The notes under the pieces are model-generated. The model saw nothing but the letters and a program-made list of their open reading frames with translations, had not been told where the DNA came from and ran no database searches. Below, piece after piece: positions 33,029 to 41,241 of a stretch of DNA of 64,000 nt (its first letter is position 1; each line of letters starts with the position of its first letter). The stretch spans positions 62,001 through 126,000 of the forward strand of contig CAKPXA010000001.1 in assembly GCA_934201845.1 (NCBI GenBank), in the 5' to 3' direction. The translations under genes were made by a program, and so were the position numbers. The stretch is from an uncultured Ligilactobacillus sp. (GTDB taxonomy: Bacteria; Bacillota; Bacilli; Lactobacillales; Lactobacillaceae).

Positions 33029-33916
33029 ATGACTAAGAGAAATCAGGGAATAATGCTGGCAATCACCGGGACGATGTTCTGGGGCATATCCGGACCGTTT
33101 GCCCAGGCGCTGTTCAGCCATGGCGTCAGGCCGCTGTGGCTGGTAGGGGCCCGGTTGCTGCTTGCCGGTACGTTCCTGTCTGCCTGGGGACTGGCCTCTA
33201 CTGACAGGAGGAAATGCAGGGAGCTCCTCAAGGGCAGAAATCTCCTCCTGCTGGTTCTGTTTGCCGTCTTCGGAATGGTTCCGTCGCAGCTGACGTTCTT
33301 TCTGGCAATCAGTTACGGGAACGCATCAACCGCGACGATTCTGCAGTTCCTGGGACCTGTGTTCATCATCATCTGCCTGGCCGTTCAGTACCGCCGGCTG
33401 CCGCCGCGGATCGACGTCATCTCGCTTGGGATTGCGGTCGTCGGCACCGTGCTCGTTGTTACAAACGGCAGGCTGGGCACTTTGGCCCTGTCGGTTCCCG
33501 GTGTCTTCTGGGGCATCATGGCCGGCGTCAGCCAGGCTTCTTACACGCTGCTTCCGCGCCGGCTGCTCGGGCAGTTTGACGCCCGTCTTGTGACGGGACT
33601 GGGAATGTTCATTGGAAGCATCCTGTTCTGGCCGCTTCTGGCCACGACGCCGCTTCCTTCCGTTACGCCGTTCACGGCCGCTTCATTTGCGTACATCATC
33701 ATCTTCGGCACGATGGCGTCATATCTGTGCTATCTGCAAAGCGTCAAGTACATTCCGGCCTCGACGACGGGGATGCTGAGCGCCTTTGAGCCGCTGACGG
33801 CCAATGTCCTGTCCGTGCTCTGGTTCCACGAAGTGCTCGGAGGATTTCAGACTGTCGGTGCGCTGCTGATTCTTTCGACGGCATTTCTTCAGGCAATGGC
33901 CCTGAAGGGGAAATAG
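33029..33916 (+). CDS. EamA-family (DMT) transporter
   Basis: Ten hydrophobic helices form two EamA repeats (about residues 5-138 and 150-290). The end of the second repeat has the typical 'STTGMLSAFEPLTANVLSV' with a conserved Glu-Pro. Members export amino acids, nucleosides or drugs. The substrate cannot be inferred. The ATG follows GAGGTAAGAG. Confidence 0.88.
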   Translation: MTKRNQGIMLAITGTMFWGISGPFAQALFSHGVRPLWLVGARLLLAGTFLSAWGLASTDRRKCRELLKGRNLLLLVLFAVFGMVPSQLTFFLAISYGNASTATILQFLGPVFIIICLAVQYRRLPPRIDVISLGIAVVGTVLVVTNGRLGTLALSVPGVFWGIMAGVSQASYTLLPRRLLGQFDARLVTGLGMFIGSILFWPLLATTPLPSVTPFTAASFAYIIIFGTMASYLCYLQSVKYIPASTTGMLSAFEPLTANVLSVLWFHEVLGGFQTVGALLILSTAFLQAMALKGK

Positions 33917-33920
33917 CGTC

Positions 33921-33949
33921 TTGCATATTGTGCGATGTTTACTTAAAAT
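33921..33949 (+). promoter_or_regulatory. Promoter of the APH-like kinase gene
   Basis: TTGCAT, exactly 17 bp, TAAAAT, located 33 bp before the start codon. Confidence 0.7.
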
Positions 33950-33981
33950 TGTATTTAGAAACTAACTAAGGGGCGGATGAC

Positions 33982-34827
33982 ATGCTGACTGAATTTTTAA
34001 ACGACTATTACTCAGCTGACTTCAGGAAGATACACGACGTTGCCGGTAACCAGCATCTTGTCGGACACAGCACGCGCTTTGACAAGAACCTCTTCGTCAA
34101 GATCTTCACTGAAAGCGAGATGTTCTATGCGGAACAGAACGTGAACCAGGTCTATTGTCCTGACATCTATCTTGACAGCGTCATTTTCGGGGACAGGTAC
34201 ATTGTTGTCCTGGTCGACCGTGAACTTCACGACATGGATGACGAGGCGGTCGACGAGGAGCGCGCCGCGCACTACGGCAGGATGCTCGCGGAATTTCACC
34301 AGAAGGTCACGGGCAAGGTGCTTGTTCCGGACTATACTAAGACCAGGCTTTCCGACAGGCTCCTTAATGCCGTCGAGGGTCTGAAGGGCACGAAGTACGA
34401 AGAAGACGCCGGCAAGGTCATGGCTCTTCTGAAGGATGACTTCGAAAAGGCTGACGAGGAGTACCGTCAGCTTCCACATGTTGTTCTTCACGGCGATTTC
34501 AGCCTGCGCAACATCAAGCGCTACAAGGGTTCCGAAGTCCTGATCGACTTCGAATGGGCCCGCACCGGCGTTGCCTACGAGGACTTCGTCAAGGTCTTCT
34601 ACAATGAGCTCAAGGACCCGAAGCTGCGCAAGAGCTTCATTGAAGGCTACAAGAGCGTCTGTGACTTCGAGATTCCCGGCTACGGCCTGCAGCGCTGCCT
34701 GCTGTTCCTGTGCGCCCTTGACATCTGCCGCTTTCACGTCACGCATGAACGTGAGAAGTTCGGCGACATGCCGGACAGGATGCTCAGGACAATCGAAGAC
34801 GGCGATGCCGTCGTCAATCTGGACTAG
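33982..34827 (+). CDS. Phosphotransferase of the APH/choline-kinase family
   Basis: The C-terminal lobe has the Brenner motif 'VVLHGDFSLRNIKRY' with catalytic Asp and Asn, and the metal-binding 'LIDFEWARTG'. These are diagnostic of the APH fold. The N-terminal lobe is short. Many such proteins phosphorylate small metabolites; nothing points to aminoglycosides. It is a single-gene unit with its own promoter and terminator. Confidence 0.8.
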   Translation: MLTEFLNDYYSADFRKIHDVAGNQHLVGHSTRFDKNLFVKIFTESEMFYAEQNVNQVYCPDIYLDSVIFGDRYIVVLVDRELHDMDDEAVDEERAAHYGRMLAEFHQKVTGKVLVPDYTKTRLSDRLLNAVEGLKGTKYEEDAGKVMALLKDDFEKADEEYRQLPHVVLHGDFSLRNIKRYKGSEVLIDFEWARTGVAYEDFVKVFYNELKDPKLRKSFIEGYKSVCDFEIPGYGLQRCLLFLCALDICRFHVTHEREKFGDMPDRMLRTIEDGDAVVNLD

Positions 34828-34843
34828 ACAATCATGATTGAAT

Positions 34844-34877
34844 GCCCCGCGCATCAGGGATGAGCGAGGCGTTTTTT
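34844..34877 (+). terminator. Terminator of the APH-like gene
   Basis: GCCCCGCGCATC and GATGAGCGAGGC pair with two G-T or mismatch positions and are followed by six T. The repeat at 34880 begins right after it. Confidence 0.7.
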
Positions 34878-34879
34878 CG

Positions 34880-34933
34880 GGTCTATACTGAATGGTGTTG
34901 ATGATGATTCTTCAACACCGTTTTTTGTATTCG
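34880..34933. repeat. Palindromic repeat, second copy of the 9126-9179 type
   Basis: GGTCTATACTGAATGGTGTT is followed by an inverted CAACACCGTTTTTTGTAT arm. As at 9126, it lies between two convergent terminators (the APH-like gene and ppx1). Confidence 0.7.
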
Positions 34934-34934
34934 C

Positions 34935-34966
34935 AAAAAAAACCCACTCCATTTCTGAAGTGAAGT
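34935..34966 (-). terminator. Terminator of the ppx2-ppk-ppx1 operon
   Basis: On the minus strand CTTCACTTC pairs with GGAGTGGG (several G-T pairs) and is followed by eight T. Confidence 0.6.
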
Positions 34967-35038
34967 TTTCGAGGCCATTAACACCATTTGACAAAGGCCC
35001 AAGTTTTCGAGGTCGTCAACATCATTTGACGAAGCCCC
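34964..35038. repeat. Two tandem 37-bp units resembling an insertion-sequence end
   Basis: AGTTTTCGAGG-(C/T)C-(A/G)TnAACA is followed by TCATTTGACAAAG-type sequence, twice in direct orientation (about 34964-35000 and 35001-35038). The inverse reads GGGCCTTTGTCAAATGGTGT, the same core as in the palindromic repeats. A third unit lies at 48904-48940. Confidence 0.7.
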
Positions 35039-35057
35039 GGATTTCCTGTTTTTTTGT

Positions 35058-35993
35058 TTATTCCTGACTGTTTCCGTTGTCAAGATACTCGAACAGGCTG
35101 CCTTCACGCAGACCGTGGTTCGAGAAGAGAATCTCGTCGATGTGGCAGGTTCTGAGGATCAAAATGAGCGGCGTCAGGCCACCGACGACGACGTCAGCCC
35201 TGGATTTGGAAAGGCCCGGAACGTTTTCGCGCTGTTTTCTGTTCATTTCAATCAGGTCGCCGACGATTTCGAAGGCATTGTCGGAGGAGAGCCTGTAGCC
35301 GTGAAGGTCGGGCATGTCCTCTTCGGAGAACTCGCGGCGGCGGGCAATCTTGGCCAGGGTCCGGTTGCTTCCGCCAAGGCAGACCAGCGGAATCTTGTGG
35401 GCCTGTGTCAGCCAGTCAACGTTTGTCAGATTCTTTTCAACGCCGGTCATTGCCTCGAAGAGACGACGGGCGGTGATTTCATCGCCGAGCTTGTGGTCGG
35501 CGGAGATGGTGACGGAACCGAACGGCAGGCTGATCAGGTTCTGAACCTGACCGTCCCTTGCCAGAATCAGCTCGGTGCTTGCACCGCCCGTATCCATGAT
35601 CAGGCAGTCCCTGACGGGCAGGGTTCTCGTGACGCCGAGAAAGTCAAGGTAGGCCTCGCGTTCACCGGTGATGACCTGGAAGCTGATGCCGAGTTTTCCT
35701 TCGACCAGTTCGAGGAACTCCTGCTGGTTTGCCGCCTGACGGACGGCAGCCGTTGCTATGGCGTTGATTCTCGTGTTCTCAAGCTTCGAATAGACGGCCT
35801 TGAAGCTCTTGAGAGCCTGGAGCGTGCGCTTGACCGGCTCGGGCTTGAGGGTCTTCTCCTCGCCCATGCCTTCCGACAGGCGGACGTACTCCTTGAGCTG
35901 ATGCGTTACCGTAAGCGTGCCGTTATCGGCGATGTTCGTAATCCGGAGTCTGACCGAGTTCGAACCGAGATCGATGACAACGTAGTTTTCCAT
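35058..35993 (-). CDS. ppx1: Exopolyphosphatase Ppx1 (Ppx/GppA family, single domain)
   Basis: The protein has an intact ASKHA phosphatase fold with the phosphate-1 loop 'VIDLGSNSVRLRI' and phosphate-2 loop 'LIMDTGGASTELILA', plus 'SLPFGSVTI'. It hydrolyses terminal phosphate of polyphosphate, or pppGpp. There is no HD domain. It follows ppk by three bases in a polyphosphate operon with a synthase and two phosphatase-like proteins. Confidence 0.9.
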   Translation of the reverse strand: MENYVVIDLGSNSVRLRITNIADNGTLTVTHQLKEYVRLSEGMGEEKTLKPEPVKRTLQALKSFKAVYSKLENTRINAIATAAVRQAANQQEFLELVEGKLGISFQVITGEREAYLDFLGVTRTLPVRDCLIMDTGGASTELILARDGQVQNLISLPFGSVTISADHKLGDEITARRLFEAMTGVEKNLTNVDWLTQAHKIPLVCLGGSNRTLAKIARRREFSEEDMPDLHGYRLSSDNAFEIVGDLIEMNRKQRENVPGLSKSRADVVVGGLTPLILILRTCHIDEILFSNHGLREGSLFEYLDNGNSQE

Positions 35994-35996
35994 TGG

Positions 35997-38159
35997 CTAC
36001 TCCTCCTCGTCTTCTTCGTCCTCAAGGGCAATTCCGGCTTCATGTTTCGTCATCGGCTGGAAGACCTCGGGATTCTTCAGGGCTGCCTTGCGTTTCTTCT
36101 TCAGTTCGGCGTTTTTCCTTTCCGCTTCCACGATGAACGTTTCCTGCGAGTTGTTCAGAACAAGTCCGCGACGGTCAATCCGCTCGAATTCATCCTTGTG
36201 GAGGACGCGTGTCTTGACATTATCATCCCACATTTCATTGTAGATGGCAATGGCGCGCTTCTTGGTGTCGCGCTGGATGATCGGGAAGAGCAGCTCGACG
36301 CGGCGGTTGAGGTTTCGCGTCATCATGTCGGCAGACGAGAGATAGATGTCCTCGTTGCCGTTGTTGTAGAAGTAGTAGATGCGGCTGTGTTCAAGGAAGC
36401 GACCGACAATCGAGTGCACCTCGATGTTTTCGGAAACGTCCGGAATGTCGGTCTTCAGGCAGCAGATGCCGCGGATGAGCAGCTGAATCCTGACGCCGGC
36501 GGCAGAGGCCTCGTAGAGCTTCTCGATGATCTTCGGGTCCGACAGTGAGTTCATCTTCATCTTGATGAAGGCCGGGCGTCCGTTCTGAGCGGCCTCGATT
36601 TCATCGTCAATCTTCTCGTTGATGAAGTTCCTGATGTTGTTCGGCGAGTTGCGCAGCAGGTGGAAGTATGGCGGCTTGGCGAAGCCTGACAGCATGTTGA
36701 AGAGGTTCGAGGCGTCGATGCCCATGTCCCTGTTGCATGTCAGAAGCCCCATGTCGGTGTAGAAGTTGGCGGTGACGTCGTTGTAGTTGCCGGTGCCGAG
36801 GTGGAGATAGCGCCTGATTCCGTCATCGTCTCTTCTGATGACAAGGGCAATCTTCGAGTGCGTCTTGAGACCGACCAGACCGTAGATGACATGGCAGCCC
36901 ATTTCCTCGAGATGCTTTGCCCAGCGGACGTTGTTCTCCTCATCGAAGCGGGCCTTGACTTCGACCAGGACGGTGACCTGCTTGCCGGCTTCGGCGGCCA
37001 TGCCGAGATACTTGATGATCGGCGAGTTGCCCGAGACGCGGTACAGCGTCATCTTGATGCCGAGAACGTCGGGGTCGGTTGCGGCCTGGTGGATGAAGTT
37101 CGTCACGGCATCGAACGAGTCGTACGGGTGCTGAAGGAGATAGTCACTATTCCTGATGGAGTCGAAGATGTTCTGCTTCATGGACAGGGCCGGGTCAAGA
37201 TGCTTATTGAACGGGGCATAGCGCAGGTCGTCATGACCGGTGACGAAGCGCGGCAGCTTCTTGAGGAATGTCAGGTCGACGGGGCCGTTGATGAGATAGA
37301 CGGCCTTCTTGTCCACCTTGAGCGTCTTGATGAGGCGCTTCTTCAGGACGTCACCGATGGAATCCTCGATTTCAAGCCGGACCACGCCGCCGTGCTCGCG
37401 CTCCTTGAGCTGGTTCTGAACGGCGCGCAGAAGGTCGGAGGAGTCCTTTTCGGCAACGTCAAGGTCCATGTCGCGGATGACTCTGAAGACGGCTGCTTCC
37501 TCGACCTTGTAGCCGGTGAAGAGCTGTTCCGTGTATTCCTTGACGATGTCCTCGAGGAGGATGAATTCATTGTCTCCGCCGGGAACCCTGACGATGCGCG
37601 GGAAGACGTCGGGAATGCGCAGGGTGGCGAAGAGATTGCCGTTGTCATCCTGCTTCTTCAGCATGATTGCCAGGTTGAGCGAGTTGTTGCTGATGAATGG
37701 GAAGGGGCGCGACGAGTCGTCGGCCATCGGCGTCAGGACCGGATAGAGTTCGTCCTCGAAGTAGTTTCTGATGAACTCCTGCTGGTCTTCCGTCAGGTCG
37801 GCCGGCTTGAGCAGGAAGATGTCCTCCTTTTCGAGCAGCGGCAGCAGCGAGCGGTTCAGGGTTGAATAGCGCCTGTCGACCATCTCGTGCTCGGCTTCGT
37901 TGATGGCGTCAATCTGTTCCTTCGGCGTCATGCCGGAAGGATCGGTGTCGGTGATGCCGACGGAAACGAGCTTGTTGAGCGAGGCGACGCGGACCATGAA
38001 GAACTCGTCGACGTTGCTTTGCGTGATGCCCAGGAAGTTGATGCGCTCAAGCAGGGGGTTGTCAGCGTCCCTGGCTTCTTCCAGCACGCGGCCGTTGAAG
38101 TCGATCCAGCTCAGTTCGCGGTTCCTGAAGTATGCGTTTTTAGAAAATTTCTTAGCCAT
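35997..38159 (-). CDS. ppk1: Polyphosphate kinase 1
   Basis: The 720-residue enzyme polymerises ATP gamma-phosphate into polyphosphate. The N-terminal domain starts 'RNRELSWIDFNGRVLEEA'. The autophosphorylated His is in 'LKTHSKIALVIRR' and a second active-site His in the C-terminal domain ('RFLEHSRIYYFYNNG'). The start overlaps the end of ppx2 by eight bases, and ppx1 follows. Confidence 0.95.
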   Translation of the reverse strand: MAKKFSKNAYFRNRELSWIDFNGRVLEEARDADNPLLERINFLGITQSNVDEFFMVRVASLNKLVSVGITDTDPSGMTPKEQIDAINEAEHEMVDRRYSTLNRSLLPLLEKEDIFLLKPADLTEDQQEFIRNYFEDELYPVLTPMADDSSRPFPFISNNSLNLAIMLKKQDDNGNLFATLRIPDVFPRIVRVPGGDNEFILLEDIVKEYTEQLFTGYKVEEAAVFRVIRDMDLDVAEKDSSDLLRAVQNQLKEREHGGVVRLEIEDSIGDVLKKRLIKTLKVDKKAVYLINGPVDLTFLKKLPRFVTGHDDLRYAPFNKHLDPALSMKQNIFDSIRNSDYLLQHPYDSFDAVTNFIHQAATDPDVLGIKMTLYRVSGNSPIIKYLGMAAEAGKQVTVLVEVKARFDEENNVRWAKHLEEMGCHVIYGLVGLKTHSKIALVIRRDDDGIRRYLHLGTGNYNDVTANFYTDMGLLTCNRDMGIDASNLFNMLSGFAKPPYFHLLRNSPNNIRNFINEKIDDEIEAAQNGRPAFIKMKMNSLSDPKIIEKLYEASAAGVRIQLLIRGICCLKTDIPDVSENIEVHSIVGRFLEHSRIYYFYNNGNEDIYLSSADMMTRNLNRRVELLFPIIQRDTKKRAIAIYNEMWDDNVKTRVLHKDEFERIDRRGLVLNNSQETFIVEAERKNAELKKKRKAALKNPEVFQPMTKHEAGIALEDEEDEEE

Positions 38160-39693
38160 TGTTGCTCCTCCGTTGTTTCAGAACAGGTTTGATGCCGAAC
38201 ACTTCCTCAAAGAGCTCGGACTTGTGCTTGAAGGCCCATTTCTCCAGGGCGATATTGTGCGGTGAGGAAGCCGTGATGACAAGCGTTTCCTTTTTCAGTG
38301 AAACTGATATTCTGCTTATCTTCTGCTTGCCCGAGTCGTCAAGGGCATCGGCCATTCTCAGGATGGCGGCCAGCTTGGCGACGATCATCTGCGAATCGCC
38401 TTCGATGTGACGGTAGTGGGCCTGTTCAAATGCAGGGGATTCAACGGAATGGTAGCGGGCGATGTCAGCGATGACCTTGTTTTCATCGTCGGAGAGTCCG
38501 ATGAGCTTCGTGGCCTGCAGGATGTAGGCCGAGTGGCGGTAGTGTCCATGTGAGTTGATGAAGTTGCCGATGTCGTCGAGGTTTGCCGCAATCTGCAGCA
38601 GCAGGCGTTCACGGCTGCCCAGGCGGTGAAGCTTCTTCAGCTGGTCGAACAGGTGAAGGGCGAAGTTCACCGTGGCCTTGCGGTGGTGGTCATCCGTCAG
38701 GTAGCGCCTGGCCATGTTCTCGGCTGAAGTCAGGATGATTTCATTGAAGTCCTGTCTGATGCAGCCGTATTTCTGTCCGATCTGGACTGCGATGCCGTCC
38801 GCAACGGACACAGGCGTCAGGATGAGGTCGTTTGCGCCCGAGAACTTCAGAATCTTTCTGACAAGCATGATGTCCGGAACGATGCGGTTGACAAGTCTCT
38901 CGTCGATGCCAAGCCGCTGGCTGATGAACTGGTCCGGCGCTCCGACCGCCTCGTCGGCGAAGGTCTCGAAGTCCTTCAGTGAAATGCGCTGGAGCATGCT
39001 GGCGTCCTCTTCCGCATCCATCAACTTGTTCAGGACCATCGAGTCCTGGACGATCACGTGAACGTCATCTGCATCGGGTTCCTTGACCTTGCTGAATTCC
39101 GGTCGCAGGAACTCGAACTTGCTGTCGACGTAGTCCTTGATGACCTCGTTCGGATTGCCGGCCGTGTTGCGCAGCTCCTTTGTAATGTCGTCCAGCTCCT
39201 GGTAGCCGACGGCCAGGTTCCAGGCTGTCTGGAACTTTCCGTGTCTGAATTTTGAAATGGTAATGGTTGCGGAGCCGATGTTCATCATGTAGACCGTGTC
39301 CTTTATCAGCTTCCCGAAGCTGTTTGAGCCGGACATGGTTGCAATTGTCTTGTAGTATGTGATCTGGCTTGTATTGAGCCATTGAACCGAAAGCTTCGTC
39401 CTGACGTAGATCTGGTCACTCAGATAGCGTGCGGAGACGTCGTCGACGAGCTGCTGGTTTGCCCAGAAGCCGTAGTCGCTGACACCGTAGTCCTTCAGCA
39501 GCTGAAGGAAGCCTTCGAGCGTGGAGACGATGTTCTTGAGCTCGTGCCGGTAGATGGCGGATTTGTTCTTTTCCTGAACGAAGACCGCCGAACTCGCCGT
39601 CTCGACAATCTCCTGGTTTTTGAGATTGATGATGTTCAGCTTGAGCTTCAGCGGAGACATGTAGATAATGCCGTATAACTTGGATGCGGACAC
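38152..39693 (-). CDS. ppx2: Ppx/GppA-like protein with C-terminal HD-type domain, motifs degenerate
   Basis: Order and length (513 aa) match the two-domain exopolyphosphatase that precedes ppk in lactobacilli. The ASKHA phosphate loops are changed, however: the usual DxGSNS loop reads 'GIIYMSPLKL' and the DTGGGS-type loop reads 'MNIGSATITISK'. In the HD region the usual LHDIG or LHEVG reads LDDIG, followed by an intact-looking 'HGHYRHSAYIL'. It is probably catalytically altered or a regulatory paralogue of Ppx1. The GTG start follows AGGGGTG. Confidence 0.8.
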   Translation of the reverse strand: MSASKLYGIIYMSPLKLKLNIINLKNQEIVETASSAVFVQEKNKSAIYRHELKNIVSTLEGFLQLLKDYGVSDYGFWANQQLVDDVSARYLSDQIYVRTKLSVQWLNTSQITYYKTIATMSGSNSFGKLIKDTVYMMNIGSATITISKFRHGKFQTAWNLAVGYQELDDITKELRNTAGNPNEVIKDYVDSKFEFLRPEFSKVKEPDADDVHVIVQDSMVLNKLMDAEEDASMLQRISLKDFETFADEAVGAPDQFISQRLGIDERLVNRIVPDIMLVRKILKFSGANDLILTPVSVADGIAVQIGQKYGCIRQDFNEIILTSAENMARRYLTDDHHRKATVNFALHLFDQLKKLHRLGSRERLLLQIAANLDDIGNFINSHGHYRHSAYILQATKLIGLSDDENKVIADIARYHSVESPAFEQAHYRHIEGDSQMIVAKLAAILRMADALDDSGKQKISRISVSLKKETLVITASSPHNIALEKWAFKHKSELFEEVFGIKPVLKQRRSNNG

Positions 39694-39976
39694 GAAATCA
39701 CCCCTAATTCAATGGATATGTACAATTCAATCATAGCAGAATTTATTGATATGGAAAGTAACGATTTTGTAAAGATGTCGCGTGAAAATGCAGGGATGAC
39801 GCGGTACACGGCATTTTTTCGTAAAGCGTTAACAAAAGAAGTGACAGCGGGCGGAAATTAATGTATCATCTAAATTGACGCTGAATGAAAAGTTTTTAGT
39901 GCTTTAATTAAAAACTTATTGTATAATAAAAGCAGCCGTATAAGAAAAATTTATCTACAGAGGATGATTTACAATT
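39694..39976. promoter_or_regulatory. Divergent intergenic region between ppx2 and ddl
   Basis: It contains a minus-strand extended -10 (TG-C-TATGAT, near 39733-39741) for the polyphosphate operon and a plus-strand TATAAT at 39922-39927 for ddl. A 28-bp inverted repeat (arms AAGTTTTTA and TAAAAACTT, 39890-39917) covers the ddl spacer and -35 region and could be an operator. An AAATGCAGGG motif lies at 39786. Confidence 0.5.
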
Positions 39977-41125
39977 ATGTCAGAAAAGAAATTACACATT
40001 GCCTTGCTCTTCGGCGGCAACTCATCAGAACACGATGTTTCCAAGCGTTCTGCACACACTGTCTTCGATGCATTGGACAAGGATAAGTATGAAGTTTCAG
40101 TATTCATGTTCACAAAACAGGGCTTCCTGCTTGGCAACAGGGCTTCCATGCGGATCTTTGACGGCGAGCCTGAGGACGCCGTAGTGGCTGAAGCAGTCAA
40201 GAATGTTGATTTCTCAAACCCTCTGGCCAACATCCAGAGCCTTTCAGAAGTTAAGGACATTGACCTGTTCATTCCGGTCATTCATGGCAACATGGGCGAG
40301 GACGGCACGGTTCAGAGTCTGTTCCGCCTGCTCAACAAGCCTTACATCGGCAGCGGCATCGCCTCATCGGCCGTTTCGTTCGACAAGGACCTCACGAAGC
40401 AGCTCCTGACATACCATGGCATCCGCAACACGAAGTACGTCGTGGTCACACCTGAGAACCAGGCGGAATACACATACGAGAAGTGTGCGGCTGAGCTCGG
40501 CGAGACGCTCTTCGTCAAGCCTGCACGCCAGGGTTCCTCCGTCGGCATCTACAAGGTGTCCAATAAGGAGGAATTCGACAAGGCCGTTCAGGACGGCTTC
40601 CATTACGACTTCAAGGTGCTTGTCGAAGAGACGATTGCCAATCCGCGCGAAGTCGAATGCTCGGTTCTCGGCAACCGCGACATCAAGGCTTCCAAGCTCG
40701 GCGCCATCCGCGTTCCGGCAGAGGATGCATTCTACGACTACAACAACAAGTTCGTTGACGCTTCCGGCGTTGTCTTTGAGATTCCGGTCGAGCTTCCGGA
40801 AAAGCTCACGAAGGAGATTCAGCAGATGTCGCTTGACGCATTCCGCGTTCTCGGCAACCGCGGCCTTGCGCGCATGGACTTCCTCGTTGACGAAAACGAC
40901 GTTCCTTACTTCGGCGAAGTCAACACGCTTCCGGGCTTCACGAACATCTCCCTTTATCCGCAGCTCTGGGCAGTTTCCGGCATCAACTACAAGGACCTGC
41001 TTGACCGCCTGATTCAGCTCGCCTTCGAGGAATTCGAGGACAACGCAAAGCTTCACTATGACTTCGTTGAACTCGGTTCGGAAAAGCTCGGCAAGGGTCT
41101 GCTTACGGCAGAAGACAAGAAATAG
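39977..41125 (+). CDS. ddl: D-alanine--D-alanine (D-lactate) ligase
   Basis: This ATP-grasp ligase makes the terminal D-Ala-D-X of peptidoglycan precursors. The N-terminus has 'LLFGGNSSEHDVSKRSA' and the C-terminus 'EVNTLPGFTNISLYP'. At the specificity site, where E. coli DdlB has Tyr216 (YDYEAKY), this protein has Phe259 (YDYNNKF). Phe at this site marks the D-Ala-D-lactate ligases of intrinsically vancomycin-resistant lactobacilli and Leuconostoc. It is a single-gene unit. Confidence 0.95.
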   Translation: MSEKKLHIALLFGGNSSEHDVSKRSAHTVFDALDKDKYEVSVFMFTKQGFLLGNRASMRIFDGEPEDAVVAEAVKNVDFSNPLANIQSLSEVKDIDLFIPVIHGNMGEDGTVQSLFRLLNKPYIGSGIASSAVSFDKDLTKQLLTYHGIRNTKYVVVTPENQAEYTYEKCAAELGETLFVKPARQGSSVGIYKVSNKEEFDKAVQDGFHYDFKVLVEETIANPREVECSVLGNRDIKASKLGAIRVPAEDAFYDYNNKFVDASGVVFEIPVELPEKLTKEIQQMSLDAFRVLGNRGLARMDFLVDENDVPYFGEVNTLPGFTNISLYPQLWAVSGINYKDLLDRLIQLAFEEFEDNAKLHYDFVELGSEKLGKGLLTAEDKK

Positions 41126-41241
41126 GACATTCAGAATGTAAAATTCGTCCCGCAACCTGATGGCTGCGGGATTTTTTGCGTCTTGATTTTCCCGTCATGT
41201 AATTATACGATTGTAGTAACTTGTCCCCGGAGGTGATTGAT

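Noticed and set aside
33982..34827. APH-like gene as an aminoglycoside-resistance gene
   Set aside because: Only the generic kinase motifs are present; nothing matches a named resistance class and no mobile context surrounds it.
35115..37865. Long plus-strand frames (477 and 354 codons) opposite ppx1 and ppk
   Set aside because: GC-rich codon bias opens the opposite frames; the minus-strand genes have clear motifs and ribosome sites.
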